From assembly GCA_934525595.1 (NCBI GenBank), contig CAKSZJ010000015.1:11319-75318 (forward strand): a stretch of DNA of 64,000 nucleotides. The letters run 5' to 3'. The notes below the pieces were generated by a model. That model saw only the letters and a program-made list of their open reading frames with translations. It did no database searches and had not been told where the DNA came from. Numbering within the stretch: the stretch's first letter is position 1; every line of letters begins with the position of its first letter. Shown here in pieces: positions 9,453 to 20,924 of the stretch. Source of the stretch: an uncultured Chiayiivirga sp. GTDB lineage: Bacteria > Pseudomonadota > Gammaproteobacteria > Xanthomonadales > Xanthomonadaceae. The position numbers and the translations under genes are program-made.

Positions 9453-10223
9453 TCAGCCGGCGACGGCCAGCCCGGCCAGCTCGAAGCGGCCGTCCTCGTA
9501 GAGCCGAAGCACGCTGCCCTGCTCGTACCAGTCGCCCAGCACGATGCGCTGGCGCGGTACGCCGTCGACCACCAGGTCGTGCACCGCCGGGCGATGGGTG
9601 TGACCGTGGATCATCCGCGTCACGCCGTAGCGGCGGAAGAAGTCCTCCACTGCGCGCGGCGCGGCGTCGCCCACTTCCAGCGCCGCCGCGGACTGCTGGT
9701 GCGCGGCGCTCGACTGGCGCGCCGCCTGCGCGAAGGCGCGACGCTCGGCCAGCGGGCGCGCCAGCAGGGCACGCTGCCATTCCGGATCGCGCACCTGGCG
9801 GCGCACGGCGAGGTATGCGAGGTCGTCCCAGCACAGCAGGTCGCCGTGCAGCAGCAGGATCGGCTCGCCGCCGGGCGCAATCACGCAGGGATCGGGCAGG
9901 ATCTCGAAGCCGGCGCGGGCCGCATAATCGTTCCCGACGAGAAAGTCGCGGTTGCCGCGGATGAAGGCGACGCGGGTGCCGCCGTCGGCCACATCGCGCA
10001 GCGCGCTGCCGACCCGCGCAGGCAGGTCGGCATCGTCGTCATCGCCGATCCAGGCCTCGAACAGGTCACCGGGAACGTAGAGCGCCGGCGACTGCGCGGC
10101 CTCTTCGCGCAGGAAGGCGAGAAACAGCTCGGTGATCTGCGGGCGCGTCGAATCCAGGTGCAGATCGGAGACGAACAGGGCGCGCACACGGCTGCCGCCG
10201 GCATCGGTGCGCGCCTGCTCCAC
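9453..10223 (-). CDS. lpxH: UDP-2,3-diacylglucosamine pyrophosphatase LpxH
   Basis: Calcineurin-like metallophosphatase of 256 residues that cleaves UDP-2,3-diacylglucosamine to lipid X at the inner face of the inner membrane (lipid A pathway). Metal ligands are visible: Asp20/His22 (V-S-D-L-H-L), Asp53 (P-G-D-L-F-E-A-W-I-G-D-D, the LpxH-specific signature), G-N-R-D-F, L-H-G-D, and I-H-G-H-T-H-R-P. The ppiA-like gene lies 8 bp upstream on the same strand, so the two are probably one transcript. The start Met could also be a later codon, because the first 13 residues are not conserved in the family. Confidence 0.93.
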   Translation of the reverse strand: MEQARTDAGGSRVRALFVSDLHLDSTRPQITELFLAFLREEAAQSPALYVPGDLFEAWIGDDDDADLPARVGSALRDVADGGTRVAFIRGNRDFLVGNDYAARAGFEILPDPCVIAPGGEPILLLHGDLLCWDDLAYLAVRRQVRDPEWQRALLARPLAERRAFAQAARQSSAAHQQSAAALEVGDAAPRAVEDFFRRYGVTRMIHGHTHRPAVHDLVVDGVPRQRIVLGDWYEQGSVLRLYEDGRFELAGLAVAG

Positions 10224-10231
10224 GGTCGTGC

Positions 10232-10876
10232 TTACTCGCCCGCCGCCGCGGCCGCCGCCAGAACCTCGGCGCGCTCGATCACGACCGGCTGGGTCGGAAC
10301 ATCGGAGTGGAACGGCCCCTGGCCGCCGGTCGGGATGGCGCGGATCTTGTCGACCACGTCCATGCCCTCGACCACCTTGCCGAACACGGCATAGCCCCAG
10401 GTCATGCCGTTCTCGCTGCTGACATAGTCAAGACGCGGGTTGTCCACGAGGTTGATGAAGAACTGCGAGTTGGCCGAATGCGGCTCGCCGGTGCGCGCCA
10501 TCGCGATGGTGCCTCGCAGGTTGGAGAGCCCGTTGCCGGCCTCGTTCTGGATCGACGCACGGGTCGGCTTGGGCTGGAGGTCGGCGGTGTAGCCGCCGCC
10601 CTGGGCCATGAAGTTTTCGATCACGCGGTGGAAGACGGTGCCGTTGTAGAAGCCGTCCTTCACGTAGGCGAGGAAGTTCTCCGAGGAAATCGGCGCCTTG
10701 GCCGCGTCGAGCTCGATCACGATGTCGCCCAGGTTGGTATGCAGCGCCACGCGCGGCGCCGGAGCCGCCGTTTCGGTCTGGGCAGCAGGCGCGTCGGCGG
10801 CCGGAGCGGCGGCTTCCTGGGCAAGGGCAAGCGCCGGCAGCAGCAGGCCGGCGAACATCAGGGAACGAAGGATCAT
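10232..10876 (-). CDS. Periplasmic peptidyl-prolyl cis-trans isomerase, cyclophilin type
   Basis: Exported cyclophilin of 214 residues. A signal peptide (cut after A-L-A-Q, about residue 20) and an Ala/Pro-rich linker (about 20-45) are followed by a single compact cyclophilin domain with [21 protein letters not shown] and V-F-G-K-V. The start at 10876 has a strong GGAG ten bases upstream; a longer frame from 10894 lacks this. It catalyses proline isomerisation of periplasmic proteins. It is the first gene of a two-gene unit with lpxH, an association common in Gammaproteobacteria for cytoplasmic ppiB; here the protein is exported instead. Confidence 0.9.
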   Translation of the reverse strand: MILRSLMFAGLLLPALALAQEAAAPAADAPAAQTETAAPAPRVALHTNLGDIVIELDAAKAPISSENFLAYVKDGFYNGTVFHRVIENFMAQGGGYTADLQPKPTRASIQNEAGNGLSNLRGTIAMARTGEPHSANSQFFINLVDNPRLDYVSSENGMTWGYAVFGKVVEGMDVVDKIRAIPTGGQGPFHSDVPTQPVVIERAEVLAAAAAAGE

Positions 10877-11014
10877 GGGCGTGCTTCTCCGCAAATTTCA
10901 GAGGTGGCGCAGGCTGCGCCGGAACCATGAAGTGTAACCCTCTCCCGCGCTGCATGGCTGTGCCGCAGCGGAACGAACTGCGCCGCCGTGGGCGGAGACC
11001 GCCACCCCGCGGGC

Positions 11015-11027
11015 TACACTGTGGCGA
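11015..11027 (+). promoter_or_regulatory. -10-like box placed for a leaderless slt mRNA
   Basis: TACACT (11015-11020) is followed by exactly 6 bp and then the slt ATG at 11027. No Shine-Dalgarno is present. The geometry equals that at the RDD gene and predicts a transcript that begins at the start codon. Confidence 0.4.
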
Positions 11028-13021
11028 TGCGACGATATCTGCTACCGACCCTCATTCCGCGCGTGCTTTTGCTCCTGGCCGGCGCCGTCGCGGCCGCGGG
11101 CGCAACGCCGCCGCCGCGGACGGACCTGGCGGCTCAGCGTGGCGGTTTCACGCGCGCCCTGGAGACCGCTGAATCCCGCCCCCTGGCGGAGTTTCCCGCC
11201 GCCGCGCGCACCTACGCGCAGCACCCGCTGGCGCCCTATCTCGACTATGCCGCGCTGCGCCGCCAGCTCGATCGCGCCGACGCGAAGACGATCAAGGCCT
11301 TTCTCGACGCGCACCCCGATCTGCCGGTGTCGACCGCGCTGCGCGATCAGGCACTGCGGGCGCTCGCGCGGCGCGAGGACTGGGCGGGCTTCCGCACGCT
11401 GTACACGGCCAGCGCGGATGCCGAACTGCGCTGCGCCGAGCTGCTTTCGCGCAGGAGCGCCTCCCCCGACGCGGCCTGGACCGACGCAGGGCTCGCCCTG
11501 TGGCTGACCGGGCGCTCGCAGCCGGCGCGCTGCGACGCGGTATTCGACGTGCTGCGCCAGCGCGGCCTGCTTACCGCCGAGCGCACCCTGGAGCGCATCG
11601 CGCTGGCGGCCACCGAACACAATCTGGGCCTGATGCGCCATCTCGCACGCCGCCTGCCTGCGGCACAGGCGGAACGCGTCACCGGCTATGCCGATTATCT
11701 GGCAGCTCCCGCGCCGTCACGCACGGCGGGCTGGCCCGACGACCCTCTCAGCCGCCGCATCGCCCTGCTGGGCGTGACGCGAGTGGCAAAAGGCGATCCG
11801 GGCGCCGCCGAGGCGCTGTTTGCGGCGTTGTCGGTGCGCCTTGGCTTCGATGCCGCGCAGCGCGGCGAGGCGCTCAATCAGATCGCACTGTGGAGCGCCG
11901 CCTCGTACCTGCCCGACAGCGTGCGCCGCTTTGACGCGGTTCCGGCCGAGGCATGGGACGCGCGCCTGCACGAATGGCGATTCCGCGAGGCGCTGGCGCG
12001 CGGCGACGAGCCCGCCGCGTTGGCCGCCATTGCGTTGATGCCGCAGGCGCAGCGCAGCGAAACGCGCTGGCGCTACTTCGAGGCCCGCCTGCGCGAACGT
12101 GCCGGCGACGCCGCGGCGCGCGACGTCCTGGGCGAGCTGTCGGCCGAACCGAGCTACTACGGATTCCTCGCCGCCGAGCGCATCGGCGTGCCCTATGCGC
12201 TGTGTCCGCGCGACGTCGTGCCGGAGGAGTCCGCGCTGCGTCGTACGCTGGAAGCCCGCCCCGGGTTCGTGCGCGCCATGGAGCTGTTCGCCCTGGGCCG
12301 CATCGGCTGGGCACGGCGCGAGTGGGATGCGCTGAAAAGCACGCTCCCGCCGGAGGAGCGGCGCGTTGCCGTCGCGCTGGCCGACGCGGCGGGCTGGCAC
12401 GATCGCGGCCCGTTCACGCTCAACGCCGGCGAGGATCTCGCCTACTACCGCCTGCGATTCCCGCTGCCGTTCGAACGGCAGATTCGGCGCGAGGCGCGCA
12501 GGTACGGGCTGGATCCGGCCTGGGTGATCGCGCTGATCCGCGCCGAGAGCGCCTGGGCGCCGGATGCACGCTCGCACGCCAACGCGCGCGGCCTGATGCA
12601 GCTTTTGCCCTCCACCGCGCGGATGGAAGCCACCCGGCGCGGACAGCGCTACCCGGGCGACGCGGGGCTGTTCGACCCCAAGGAAAACCTCAGCCTCGGC
12701 ATCGCGCACCTAGCCACGATGCTGGAGCAGCACGGCGGCCTGCCCTTCCTGGCAACCGCCGCCTACAACGCCGGCCCCTCGCCGGTGGCGCGCTGGCTGG
12801 CGCAGCGTCCGGTGCCGGAGGTCGATCTGTGGATCGAGACGATTCCCTACCGCGAAACCCGCGAATACGTGGCGCGCATCCTCGCCTTCGCCGCCATCTA
12901 CGACTGGCGCCTGGAAGGCCACGCCGTACCGATCGGACGGCGCGCGCTGGGCCAGGGTGCGACATCCGCAGAGCGGCGTGCATTCGCCTGTCCAATCCTC
13001 CTGCCCGGGAGTTCCTCATGA
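11027..13021 (+). CDS. slt: Soluble lytic murein transglycosylase Slt70 family
   Basis: Periplasmic peptidoglycan-cleaving transglycosylase of 664 residues (Slt70 has about 645). It has a signal peptide (about 1-27), a long alpha-superhelical U/L domain of TPR-like helices (30-480) and a C-terminal lysozyme-like SLT domain with catalytic Glu507 (R-A-E-S-A-W), [10 protein letters not shown] and A-A-Y-N-A-G-P. The ATG at 11027 opens directly on the signal peptide; an upstream in-frame ATG at 10988 would add 13 unsuitable residues. Its stop overlaps the next ATG (ATGA), starting a tightly coupled three-gene unit with the SDR and cca. Confidence 0.93.
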   Translation: MRRYLLPTLIPRVLLLLAGAVAAAGATPPPRTDLAAQRGGFTRALETAESRPLAEFPAAARTYAQHPLAPYLDYAALRRQLDRADAKTIKAFLDAHPDLPVSTALRDQALRALARREDWAGFRTLYTASADAELRCAELLSRRSASPDAAWTDAGLALWLTGRSQPARCDAVFDVLRQRGLLTAERTLERIALAATEHNLGLMRHLARRLPAAQAERVTGYADYLAAPAPSRTAGWPDDPLSRRIALLGVTRVAKGDPGAAEALFAALSVRLGFDAAQRGEALNQIALWSAASYLPDSVRRFDAVPAEAWDARLHEWRFREALARGDEPAALAAIALMPQAQRSETRWRYFEARLRERAGDAAARDVLGELSAEPSYYGFLAAERIGVPYALCPRDVVPEESALRRTLEARPGFVRAMELFALGRIGWARREWDALKSTLPPEERRVAVALADAAGWHDRGPFTLNAGEDLAYYRLRFPLPFERQIRREARRYGLDPAWVIALIRAESAWAPDARSHANARGLMQLLPSTARMEATRRGQRYPGDAGLFDPKENLSLGIAHLATMLEQHGGLPFLATAAYNAGPSPVARWLAQRPVPEVDLWIETIPYRETREYVARILAFAAIYDWRLEGHAVPIGRRALGQGATSAERRAFACPILLPGSSS

Positions 13022-13962
13022 GCCCACCCCGCATCGTCGTATTCGGCGGCACCGGCTTCCTCGGCCGCCGCCTGGTTCCCGAGCTGCTGCGACGCGGCTT
13101 CAGGGTCACGGTGCCCAGCCGGAACCGCGAGCGCCAGCGCGAGCTGTTCGTGCTGCCCGGCGTGGAGGTCGTGAGCGCCGATGTCTACGCTGCCGCCGAT
13201 CTGCGCAGCCTGCTGCAGGGCGCGTACGCGGCGATCAACCTGGTTGGCATCCTCAACGAACGCGGCCGCAGCGGACACGGCTTCCGGCGCGCGCACGTCG
13301 AATTCACCGACGGCCTGATCGCCGCCTGCCGCGCCAGCGGGGTGCGCCGCCTGCTGCAGACCAGCGCGCTGAACGCCGGACGCGGCGAAAGCCACTACCT
13401 GCGCACCCGCGGCCAGGCCGACGAGCACGTGCGCGATTCGGCGCTGGACTGGACGATCTTCCAGCCCTCGGTGATCTTCGGGCCGGGCGACGGCTTGTTC
13501 GACCGCTTCGCCGGCCTGCTGCGGCTCACTCCGGCACTGCCGCTGGCGCGCGCCGGTGCGCGCTTTGCGCCGGTGTACGTGGGCGACGTGGCGCGCGCCT
13601 ACGCGCGCGCGCTCGACGATCCCGCCACCTTCGGCCAGCGCTACGAGATCTACGGCCCGGAAACCCTCAGCCTGGAGGAGATCGTCCGCTACACCGCACG
13701 CGGCCTCGGCCTGCGCCGCGCCGTCGTGCCGCTGCCCGATGCGCTCGGCCGCTTGCAGGCGGCGCTGATGGACTTCATGCCGGGCAAACCCTTCTCGACC
13801 GACAACTTCCTCTCGCTCAGGCTCGACGCGGTCGGCGGCATCGACGGGCTGTATCGGCTGGGCATCGAAAAGACCCCGATCGAGGCCGTCGTGCCGCGCC
13901 AGCTCGGCGCCGATACGCGACAGTCCCGCCACGACCGCCGGCGCCGGGCGCGGCGCGCGTGA
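13018..13962 (+). CDS. Complex I NDUFA9-like atypical short-chain dehydrogenase
   Basis: NAD(P)-binding Rossmann protein of 314 residues. The glycine motif is [10 protein letters not shown] (residues 9-18), followed by [15 protein letters not shown] and [10 protein letters not shown], typical of the NDUFA9/atypical SDR family. The catalytic Tyr-x-x-x-Lys of classical SDRs is not seen, as expected for the family. Its substrate in bacteria is unknown; ubiquinone or sugar-nucleotide chemistry are possibilities only. It overlaps slt by 4 bp at its start and cca by 4 bp at its end (GTGA), so translation is coupled both ways. The C-terminus is a basic Arg-rich tail. Confidence 0.85.
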   Translation: MSPPRIVVFGGTGFLGRRLVPELLRRGFRVTVPSRNRERQRELFVLPGVEVVSADVYAAADLRSLLQGAYAAINLVGILNERGRSGHGFRRAHVEFTDGLIAACRASGVRRLLQTSALNAGRGESHYLRTRGQADEHVRDSALDWTIFQPSVIFGPGDGLFDRFAGLLRLTPALPLARAGARFAPVYVGDVARAYARALDDPATFGQRYEIYGPETLSLEEIVRYTARGLGLRRAVVPLPDALGRLQAALMDFMPGKPFSTDNFLSLRLDAVGGIDGLYRLGIEKTPIEAVVPRQLGADTRQSRHDRRRRARRA

Positions 13963-15176
13963 AAACCTATCTGGTCGGCGGCGCGGTGCGGGATGCGCTG
14001 CTCGGCCACGCGCCGGGCGATCGTGATTTCGTGGTGGTCGGGAGCACGCCCGAGGCGATGGTGGCCGCCGGCTTCACCCCGGTCGGTCGCGATTTCCCGG
14101 TCTTCCTGCATCCGCGCACACACGAGGAATACGCGCTGGCGCGCTGCGAACGCAAGGCCGGACGCGGCTATCGCGGCTTCACCGTGGTGGCCACGCCCGA
14201 CATTTCGCTGCAAGAGGATCTGGCGCGGCGCGATTTCACCATCAACGCCATGGCGCAGGATGCGGACGGCACGCTGATCGATCCGTACGGCGGTGCGGCA
14301 GACCTCGACGCGCGCGTGCTGCGCCATGTTTCCCCGGCCTTCGCCGAAGACCCGGTGCGGATCCTGCGTGCGGCGCGCTTCATGGCGCGCTGGGCGCACC
14401 TGGGCTTTCGCGTGGCGCCGGTCACCCTGACGCTGATGCGCACCATGGTGACCGAGGGCGAAGTCGATCATCTGGTACCCGAGCGCATCTTCCAGGAGCT
14501 GTCCCGCGCGCTCGCCGAGCCCTCGCCCTCGGCCTTCCTGCGCACCCTGCGCGCCTGCGGCGCGCTGGCGCGCGTGCTGCCCGAGGTCGATGCGCTCTAC
14601 GGCGTGCCGCAGCACGCGGCGCATCATCCGGAGGTGGATGCGGGCGTGCACACCGAGATGGCCTGCGACGCGGCCGCGCGGCTGGCGCCTGGCAATGCGC
14701 TGGTCGGGTTCTGCGTGCTCGTCCACGATCTTGGCAAGGCGCGGACGCCGGCGCGCGGGCTGCCTTCGCACCGCGCCCACGAGCGCGCCGGCCTGGCGCC
14801 GCTGAACGCCCTGTGCGAGCGGCTCAAGGTGCCCACCGAATACGCCGCGCTGGCGCGCATCGTCTGCCTCGAACACCTCAACGTGCATCGCTTCGACGAG
14901 TTGAAGCCCGCCACGGTGCACGACCTGATCGCTCGCTGCGACGGATTTCGCAAGCCGGAGCGCATCGGCCTGCTGGCGCTGGCCTGCGAGGCGGACAAGC
15001 GCGGACGGCGCGGGCGGGAAGCGCTCGACTACCCGCCGCGCGGCGCGCTCCTGGCCGCGCACGCCGCCGCGCTCGCGGTAAAGCCGCGCGATCTCGACCT
15101 CGCCGGACTCAGCGGCGAAAGGATCGCCGAAACGGTCCGGCGTGCGCGGATCGCGGCGATCGTCCGGCACGCCTAG
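13959..15176 (+). CDS. cca: CCA tRNA nucleotidyltransferase, multifunctional HD type
   Basis: Adds or repairs the 3' CCA end of tRNAs. The 405-residue protein begins with GTG inside the preceding stop (GTGA). It shows the nucleotidyltransferase signature L-V-G-G-A-V-R-D (residues 5-12) and catalytic D-R-D-F, the R-R-D-F-T-I-N-A motif, the R-x-x-R-x-x-x-F motif (R-I-L-R-A-A-R-F) and a C-terminal HD domain (V-H-D-L-G-K near 255) that gives phosphohydrolase activity in Gammaproteobacterial CCA enzymes. It is the third gene of the slt-SDR-cca unit. Its stop TAG sits in the palindrome CTAG that also supplies the htpX stop. Confidence 0.95.
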   Translation: MKTYLVGGAVRDALLGHAPGDRDFVVVGSTPEAMVAAGFTPVGRDFPVFLHPRTHEEYALARCERKAGRGYRGFTVVATPDISLQEDLARRDFTINAMAQDADGTLIDPYGGAADLDARVLRHVSPAFAEDPVRILRAARFMARWAHLGFRVAPVTLTLMRTMVTEGEVDHLVPERIFQELSRALAEPSPSAFLRTLRACGALARVLPEVDALYGVPQHAAHHPEVDAGVHTEMACDAAARLAPGNALVGFCVLVHDLGKARTPARGLPSHRAHERAGLAPLNALCERLKVPTEYAALARIVCLEHLNVHRFDELKPATVHDLIARCDGFRKPERIGLLALACEADKRGRRGREALDYPPRGALLAAHAAALAVKPRDLDLAGLSGERIAETVRRARIAAIVRHA

Positions 15177-16069
15177 AGATGGGTGCCCTCGCGCAGCGCG
15201 CGGATGCGCTCCTCCAGCGGCGGGTGCGACATCATCAGCTTGCGCAGCCCGTGGCCGATGCCGCCGGAGATGCCGAAGGCGCGGATCTGATCCGGCAGGG
15301 TGTTCTGGCCCTGATTGCCGGCCAGGCGCTGCAGCGCGGCGATCATCTTCTCGCGCCCCGCCAGGCGCGCGCCGCCGACGTCGGCGCGGAACTCGCGCCA
15401 GCGGCTGAAAGACATGGCGATCATCGAGGCAAAGAGACCGAACACCATGTCCAGCACCGCCACGATGATGTAGTAGAAGAAGCTCGGACCGCCGTCGTGG
15501 TCGCGGTTGCCCGAGAGCATGGCGTCGATGCCGCGTCCCACGACCCGCGCGAGGAACAGGACGAAGGTGTTGAGCACGCCCTGGATCAGGGCCATCGTGA
15601 CCATGTCGCCGTTGGCCACGTGGCTGACCTCGTGGGCCAGCACGGCTTCGGCCTCGTCCTTGTCCATCGCGCGCAGCAGGCCGGTGGACACCGCCACCAG
15701 CGCGCTGTTGCGGGTGGCGCCGGTGGCAAACGCGTTGACCTCGGGCGCGTCGTAGATCGCCACCTCGGGCATGCGGATGCCGGCCGCCTTGGCCTGCCGC
15801 TCCACGGTGTGGAACAGCCAGCGCTCCACCTCGTTGCGCGGCTGCGCGATGACCTGTGCGCCGGTGCTGCGCTTGGCCATGGTCTTTGACAGCAGCAGCG
15901 AAATCATCGCTCCGCCGAAGCCGAACAGCGCGGCGAACACCAGCAGTCCGCCGTCCTGGCCCAGTTGAATCCCGAAGCCCTTTTCCAGCACGCTCATCAC
16001 GATGCCCAGCAGGACCAGGACCGCAAGGTTCGTGGCGAGAAAGAGCGCGATGCGTCGAACCATCATCAT
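15173..16069 (-). CDS. htpX: Membrane zinc metalloprotease HtpX
   Basis: Inner-membrane M48 protease of 298 residues that degrades misfolded membrane proteins. Two N-terminal membrane helices (about 6-27 and 38-58) are followed by the zinc motif H-E-V-S-H and two more hydrophobic segments after it (about 165-185, 197-220). The third ligand region is F-R-A-D-V-G-G-A, where a Glu is usual in the E-F-x-A-D motif; the R-E-F-R-A-D context keeps it. Three consecutive ATG codons (16069, 16066, 16063) can start it; the E. coli protein begins M-M-R-I-A-L-F-L. The stop overlaps that of cca through CTAG. It is divergent from gluQ with about 66 bp between. Confidence 0.94.
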   Translation of the reverse strand: MMMVRRIALFLATNLAVLVLLGIVMSVLEKGFGIQLGQDGGLLVFAALFGFGGAMISLLLSKTMAKRSTGAQVIAQPRNEVERWLFHTVERQAKAAGIRMPEVAIYDAPEVNAFATGATRNSALVAVSTGLLRAMDKDEAEAVLAHEVSHVANGDMVTMALIQGVLNTFVLFLARVVGRGIDAMLSGNRDHDGGPSFFYYIIVAVLDMVFGLFASMIAMSFSRWREFRADVGGARLAGREKMIAALQRLAGNQGQNTLPDQIRAFGISGGIGHGLRKLMMSHPPLEERIRALREGTHL

Positions 16070-16135
16070 GAATGCCTGCCTTGTGGGAAGAGTGCCGGCG
16101 GACCGGCGCACAGTGGAACGTGGATGCCGTGGAAA

Positions 16136-17032
16136 ATGAAGCCGGCGCCCGCTGAATTCAAGCCCGGATCCTGCCGCGGCCGCTTCGCGCCCTCACCCAC
16201 CGGGCCGCTGCACTTCGGCTCGCTGGCCGCCGCCTTCGGCAGCTTCCTGCGCGCCCGCGCGCAGGGCGGCCAGTGGCTGGTCCGGGTGGAGGACATCGAC
16301 ACCCCGCGCGTGGTGCCCGGCGCCGCGCAGCTGCAGCTCGATACGCTGCGCCACTTCGGGCTGGACTGGGACGGCGAGGTGCTGTGGCAGAGCCGGCGGC
16401 TGGAGGCGTATCGCGACGCGCTGGATCGGCTGCGCGCAGACAACCGGGTGTTCCCCTGCCGGTGCAGCCGCAGCGAACTGGCCGCCGCACCGCATCGCGC
16501 CTGCATCGGCACGCGCCGCCAGGGGCAGGCGGCCTGGCGGCTGCGCGTACCCGATCGTGACATCCTCTTTGTCGACGCGGTGCGCGGGCCGCAGCGCCAG
16601 AACCTGGCACAGGAGATCGGCGACGTGGTGCTCTGGCGCGCCGATGGCCTGGTCGCCTACCAGCTCGCCGTGGTGGTGGACGACGCGGCGCAGGGAATCA
16701 CCGAGGTCGTGCGCGGCGCCGACCTGCTCGACTCCACCGCCCGGCAGATCTTCCTGCAGGAAGCGCTCGGCCTGCCGACGCCCGCCTACGCCCACCTGCC
16801 GCTGGCGCTGGATGCCGATGGCTACAAGCTGGGCAAATCGCAGCAGGCGCTGGCGCTGGACGCATCGCGGCCGATGCCCGCGCTGCGCACCGCGTGGGCC
16901 TTTCTCGGGCAGCGGCCCGGGGCGCTGGACGACGCCGGGGATCTGCCGCGCCTGATCGACGCCGCCATCGCCGCATTCGACCTGACGCGCGTGCCGAAAA
17001 CCGATCACCGCACTGCCGCGGCGCTGTCCTGA
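16136..17032 (+). CDS. gluQ: Glutamyl-Q tRNA(Asp) synthetase
   Basis: Truncated GluRS-like enzyme of 298 residues that attaches glutamate to the queuosine base of tRNA-Asp without the anticodon domain. The HIGH-like motif is [14 protein letters not shown] (about 17-30). R-V-E-D-I-D-T-P-R and the KMSKS-like L-G-K-S-Q-Q-A-L follow. The zinc-binding cysteines are seen as P-C-R-C-S-R...A-C-I-G. The start at 16136 (M-K-P-A-P-A-E-F) is a choice; ATG 16124 is in frame. No anticodon-binding domain is present, which distinguishes it from GltX. Confidence 0.9.
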   Translation: MKPAPAEFKPGSCRGRFAPSPTGPLHFGSLAAAFGSFLRARAQGGQWLVRVEDIDTPRVVPGAAQLQLDTLRHFGLDWDGEVLWQSRRLEAYRDALDRLRADNRVFPCRCSRSELAAAPHRACIGTRRQGQAAWRLRVPDRDILFVDAVRGPQRQNLAQEIGDVVLWRADGLVAYQLAVVVDDAAQGITEVVRGADLLDSTARQIFLQEALGLPTPAYAHLPLALDADGYKLGKSQQALALDASRPMPALRTAWAFLGQRPGALDDAGDLPRLIDAAIAAFDLTRVPKTDHRTAAALS

Positions 17033-17129
17033 ACCCGTCGTTGCGGCGCGCAGGCGCCGAAACTGCGATACAGCGCCCGGATTCAATCCGCGTTACTCTC
17101 CGCCCTTCTTTTTCCCACCCGCCGAGCCC

Positions 17130-18782
17130 ATGAGTCAGGATCAACGCGCCGAACGCCATCAGCATGCCGGAGAACTGTTTCGCAACAAGGACTATGTCGG
17201 CGCGCTGAAAATCCTCGACGAACTGATCGCCTCCTACCCCAGAGCCGCGCCGCTGCACGTTCACCGCAGCCGCTGCCTCACGGCGCTGGATCGGCCCGAG
17301 GAGGCGGCACAGGCGCTCGATGCGGCCCTCGCGCTCGCGCCCGATCACGTCCCCACGCTGCTGGCGCGCGTGGAAATGGCCGAGGAACACTACGAAGCGC
17401 TCGACACCCTGCCCCTGCTGCGCCGGGCCATCGCCCGCGAGCCGGAAAACGCCACGGCCCTGTTCCTCTTCGCCCGCACGGTGCTCGACGGCGCGACCGA
17501 AGCCGACGACCCGGGCACGATCGAGGAGGCGCTCGCCAGCCTGGATCTCAGCATCGCGCTCGATCCTCGGCGCGCCGAAGCCTGGGCCCGCCGCGGCCAG
17601 CACCACCATCTGCGCGCCCACGGCGCAGGCGACAGCACGGACTCTGTGCGCGATGCGCTGGGCATCAGCTACGACCGCAGGGCGCTGGAGCAGGCGCTTG
17701 AAGACCTCACCCGCGCGGCATCGCTGAAGGCCGACAACCAGTACGACCGGCTCTGCGCACGCATCGCCGCCCTGCTCGGGCAGCACGAACTCGCGGCCCG
17801 CCATATGGACCGGGTGCTCGAACGCATGGACGCCGATGCGCCCGCGCGCGCATTCGTGGAAGAGGAACGCGCGCGCTACGCCATGGGCCCGGAGGGCGAA
17901 CGCGAAGAGCTTGCGGAAATGCTCGAACACGCGGGCGATGTCGAAGGCGTGGAGCGCAGCCTTGCGGAAGATGCAAGCTACGCCCTGACCCACGCCACCG
18001 CCGAACTGGTGCGCCAGGGCGTGGATCTCCAGAGTGCGCTGGATGCGATGACCGGCGACGAGTCTCCGGACGACCTGCAGGCCACCCAGATCGCCTTCAG
18101 CCTCTACAGCATGGCGCACGAAGCCGATCCGGGCCTGGTCGAGGTGGATCCAGCCGGATTCCCCGCCTTCCAGCGCAAGCACGCGGACCACTGCGAGGAG
18201 GCGCTCGCACCGCTCGGATACACCCGCCTGGCCTACGCCGAGGCGCGCGGCATCAGCGCCCAGCAGGGCCAGCGCACCCTGCTCGGCCTGTTCACCCATC
18301 CCGAATACGGCAGCGCCGCATCCTTCGCGCTCAAGCCCAAGTGGCCGGGGCTGATCGGCTTCGCCTTCTTGTTCCTGACCGGCCGGTGGAAGAGCGCGCG
18401 CATGCTCGAATGCGCCACGCGCTTCGACGACGACGTCTACATGAACAGTCGCGCTGCCGGACCGGATCCGTTCGATACCGATGGCATACGCAACTTCGCC
18501 TTCGAGAAGCTTCCTCCCAAGGCCAGCCCGCACGACGTGGCCACGCGCCACGTCGAGCGCGTTCTCGAGCGCATCGGCGAAGGTCACGCCGTGGTGCCCG
18601 CCCATACCCTCGAAGACATCGAGGCGGGCTGGCGCGCGACCAGCGCGCTGAAGCGCGAGTACCGCCAGAGCATCGGCTACGCCACCGACGACGAGCTGCG
18701 CGCGCTCCTTGGCAAGCACTACGACGCACTGGCCGACCGGGTACGCGACCGGCTGCGGCGCCTGTCCGGACAAGACGCCTGA
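17130..18782 (+). CDS. Tetratricopeptide-repeat protein of unknown function
   Basis: Cytoplasmic 550-residue protein with no signal peptide or membrane segment. Residues 8-280 are TPR-like helices (A-G-E-L-F-R-N-K-D-Y-V-G-A-L-K-I-L-D-E; D-R-P-E-E-A-A-Q-A-L-D-A-A-L-A-L-A-P-D-H). Residues about 330-540 form a different domain with F-A-F-L-F-L-T-G-R-W-K-S-A-R-M-L-E-C and a conserved-looking acidic stretch. The C-terminal half may bind or act on something that the TPR half presents, but no known fold is recognised. The gene stands alone between gluQ and aacS. The start at 17130 is preceded by the C/T-rich TTTCCCACCC stretch and has no strong Shine-Dalgarno. Confidence 0.75.
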   Translation: MSQDQRAERHQHAGELFRNKDYVGALKILDELIASYPRAAPLHVHRSRCLTALDRPEEAAQALDAALALAPDHVPTLLARVEMAEEHYEALDTLPLLRRAIAREPENATALFLFARTVLDGATEADDPGTIEEALASLDLSIALDPRRAEAWARRGQHHHLRAHGAGDSTDSVRDALGISYDRRALEQALEDLTRAASLKADNQYDRLCARIAALLGQHELAARHMDRVLERMDADAPARAFVEEERARYAMGPEGEREELAEMLEHAGDVEGVERSLAEDASYALTHATAELVRQGVDLQSALDAMTGDESPDDLQATQIAFSLYSMAHEADPGLVEVDPAGFPAFQRKHADHCEEALAPLGYTRLAYAEARGISAQQGQRTLLGLFTHPEYGSAASFALKPKWPGLIGFAFLFLTGRWKSARMLECATRFDDDVYMNSRAAGPDPFDTDGIRNFAFEKLPPKASPHDVATRHVERVLERIGEGHAVVPAHTLEDIEAGWRATSALKREYRQSIGYATDDELRALLGKHYDALADRVRDRLRRLSGQDA

Positions 18783-18878
18783 TCCCGCCACGCCGCGCGG
18801 GCGCCCTGTCCGGAAGGACACCTGCCGCATCGCGGGCGCGGCACTAGAATGCGGACAGCTCATTCACCGGTCCGCGTC

Positions 18879-20834
<1,956 letters not shown>

Positions 20835-20844
20835 CGGACCGGAG

Positions 20845-20899
20845 GCGGCTTCTTTTGCTTCTGATCGGGCGCCCCGCCATCAAGAACGAAAGAAGCCGC
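20845..20899. terminator. Bidirectional hairpin between convergent aacS and aminotransferase genes
   Basis: GCGGCTTCTTT (20845-20855) pairs perfectly with AAAGAAGCCGC (20889-20899) around a 33-base loop that itself can fold (TGAT...ATCA). T-runs on both strands lie inside the stem, so it can act on both genes. It fills most of the 90-bp gap. Confidence 0.65.
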
Positions 20900-20924
20900 G
20901 CAGGCAATCAGCCGCCGCGCGCGC

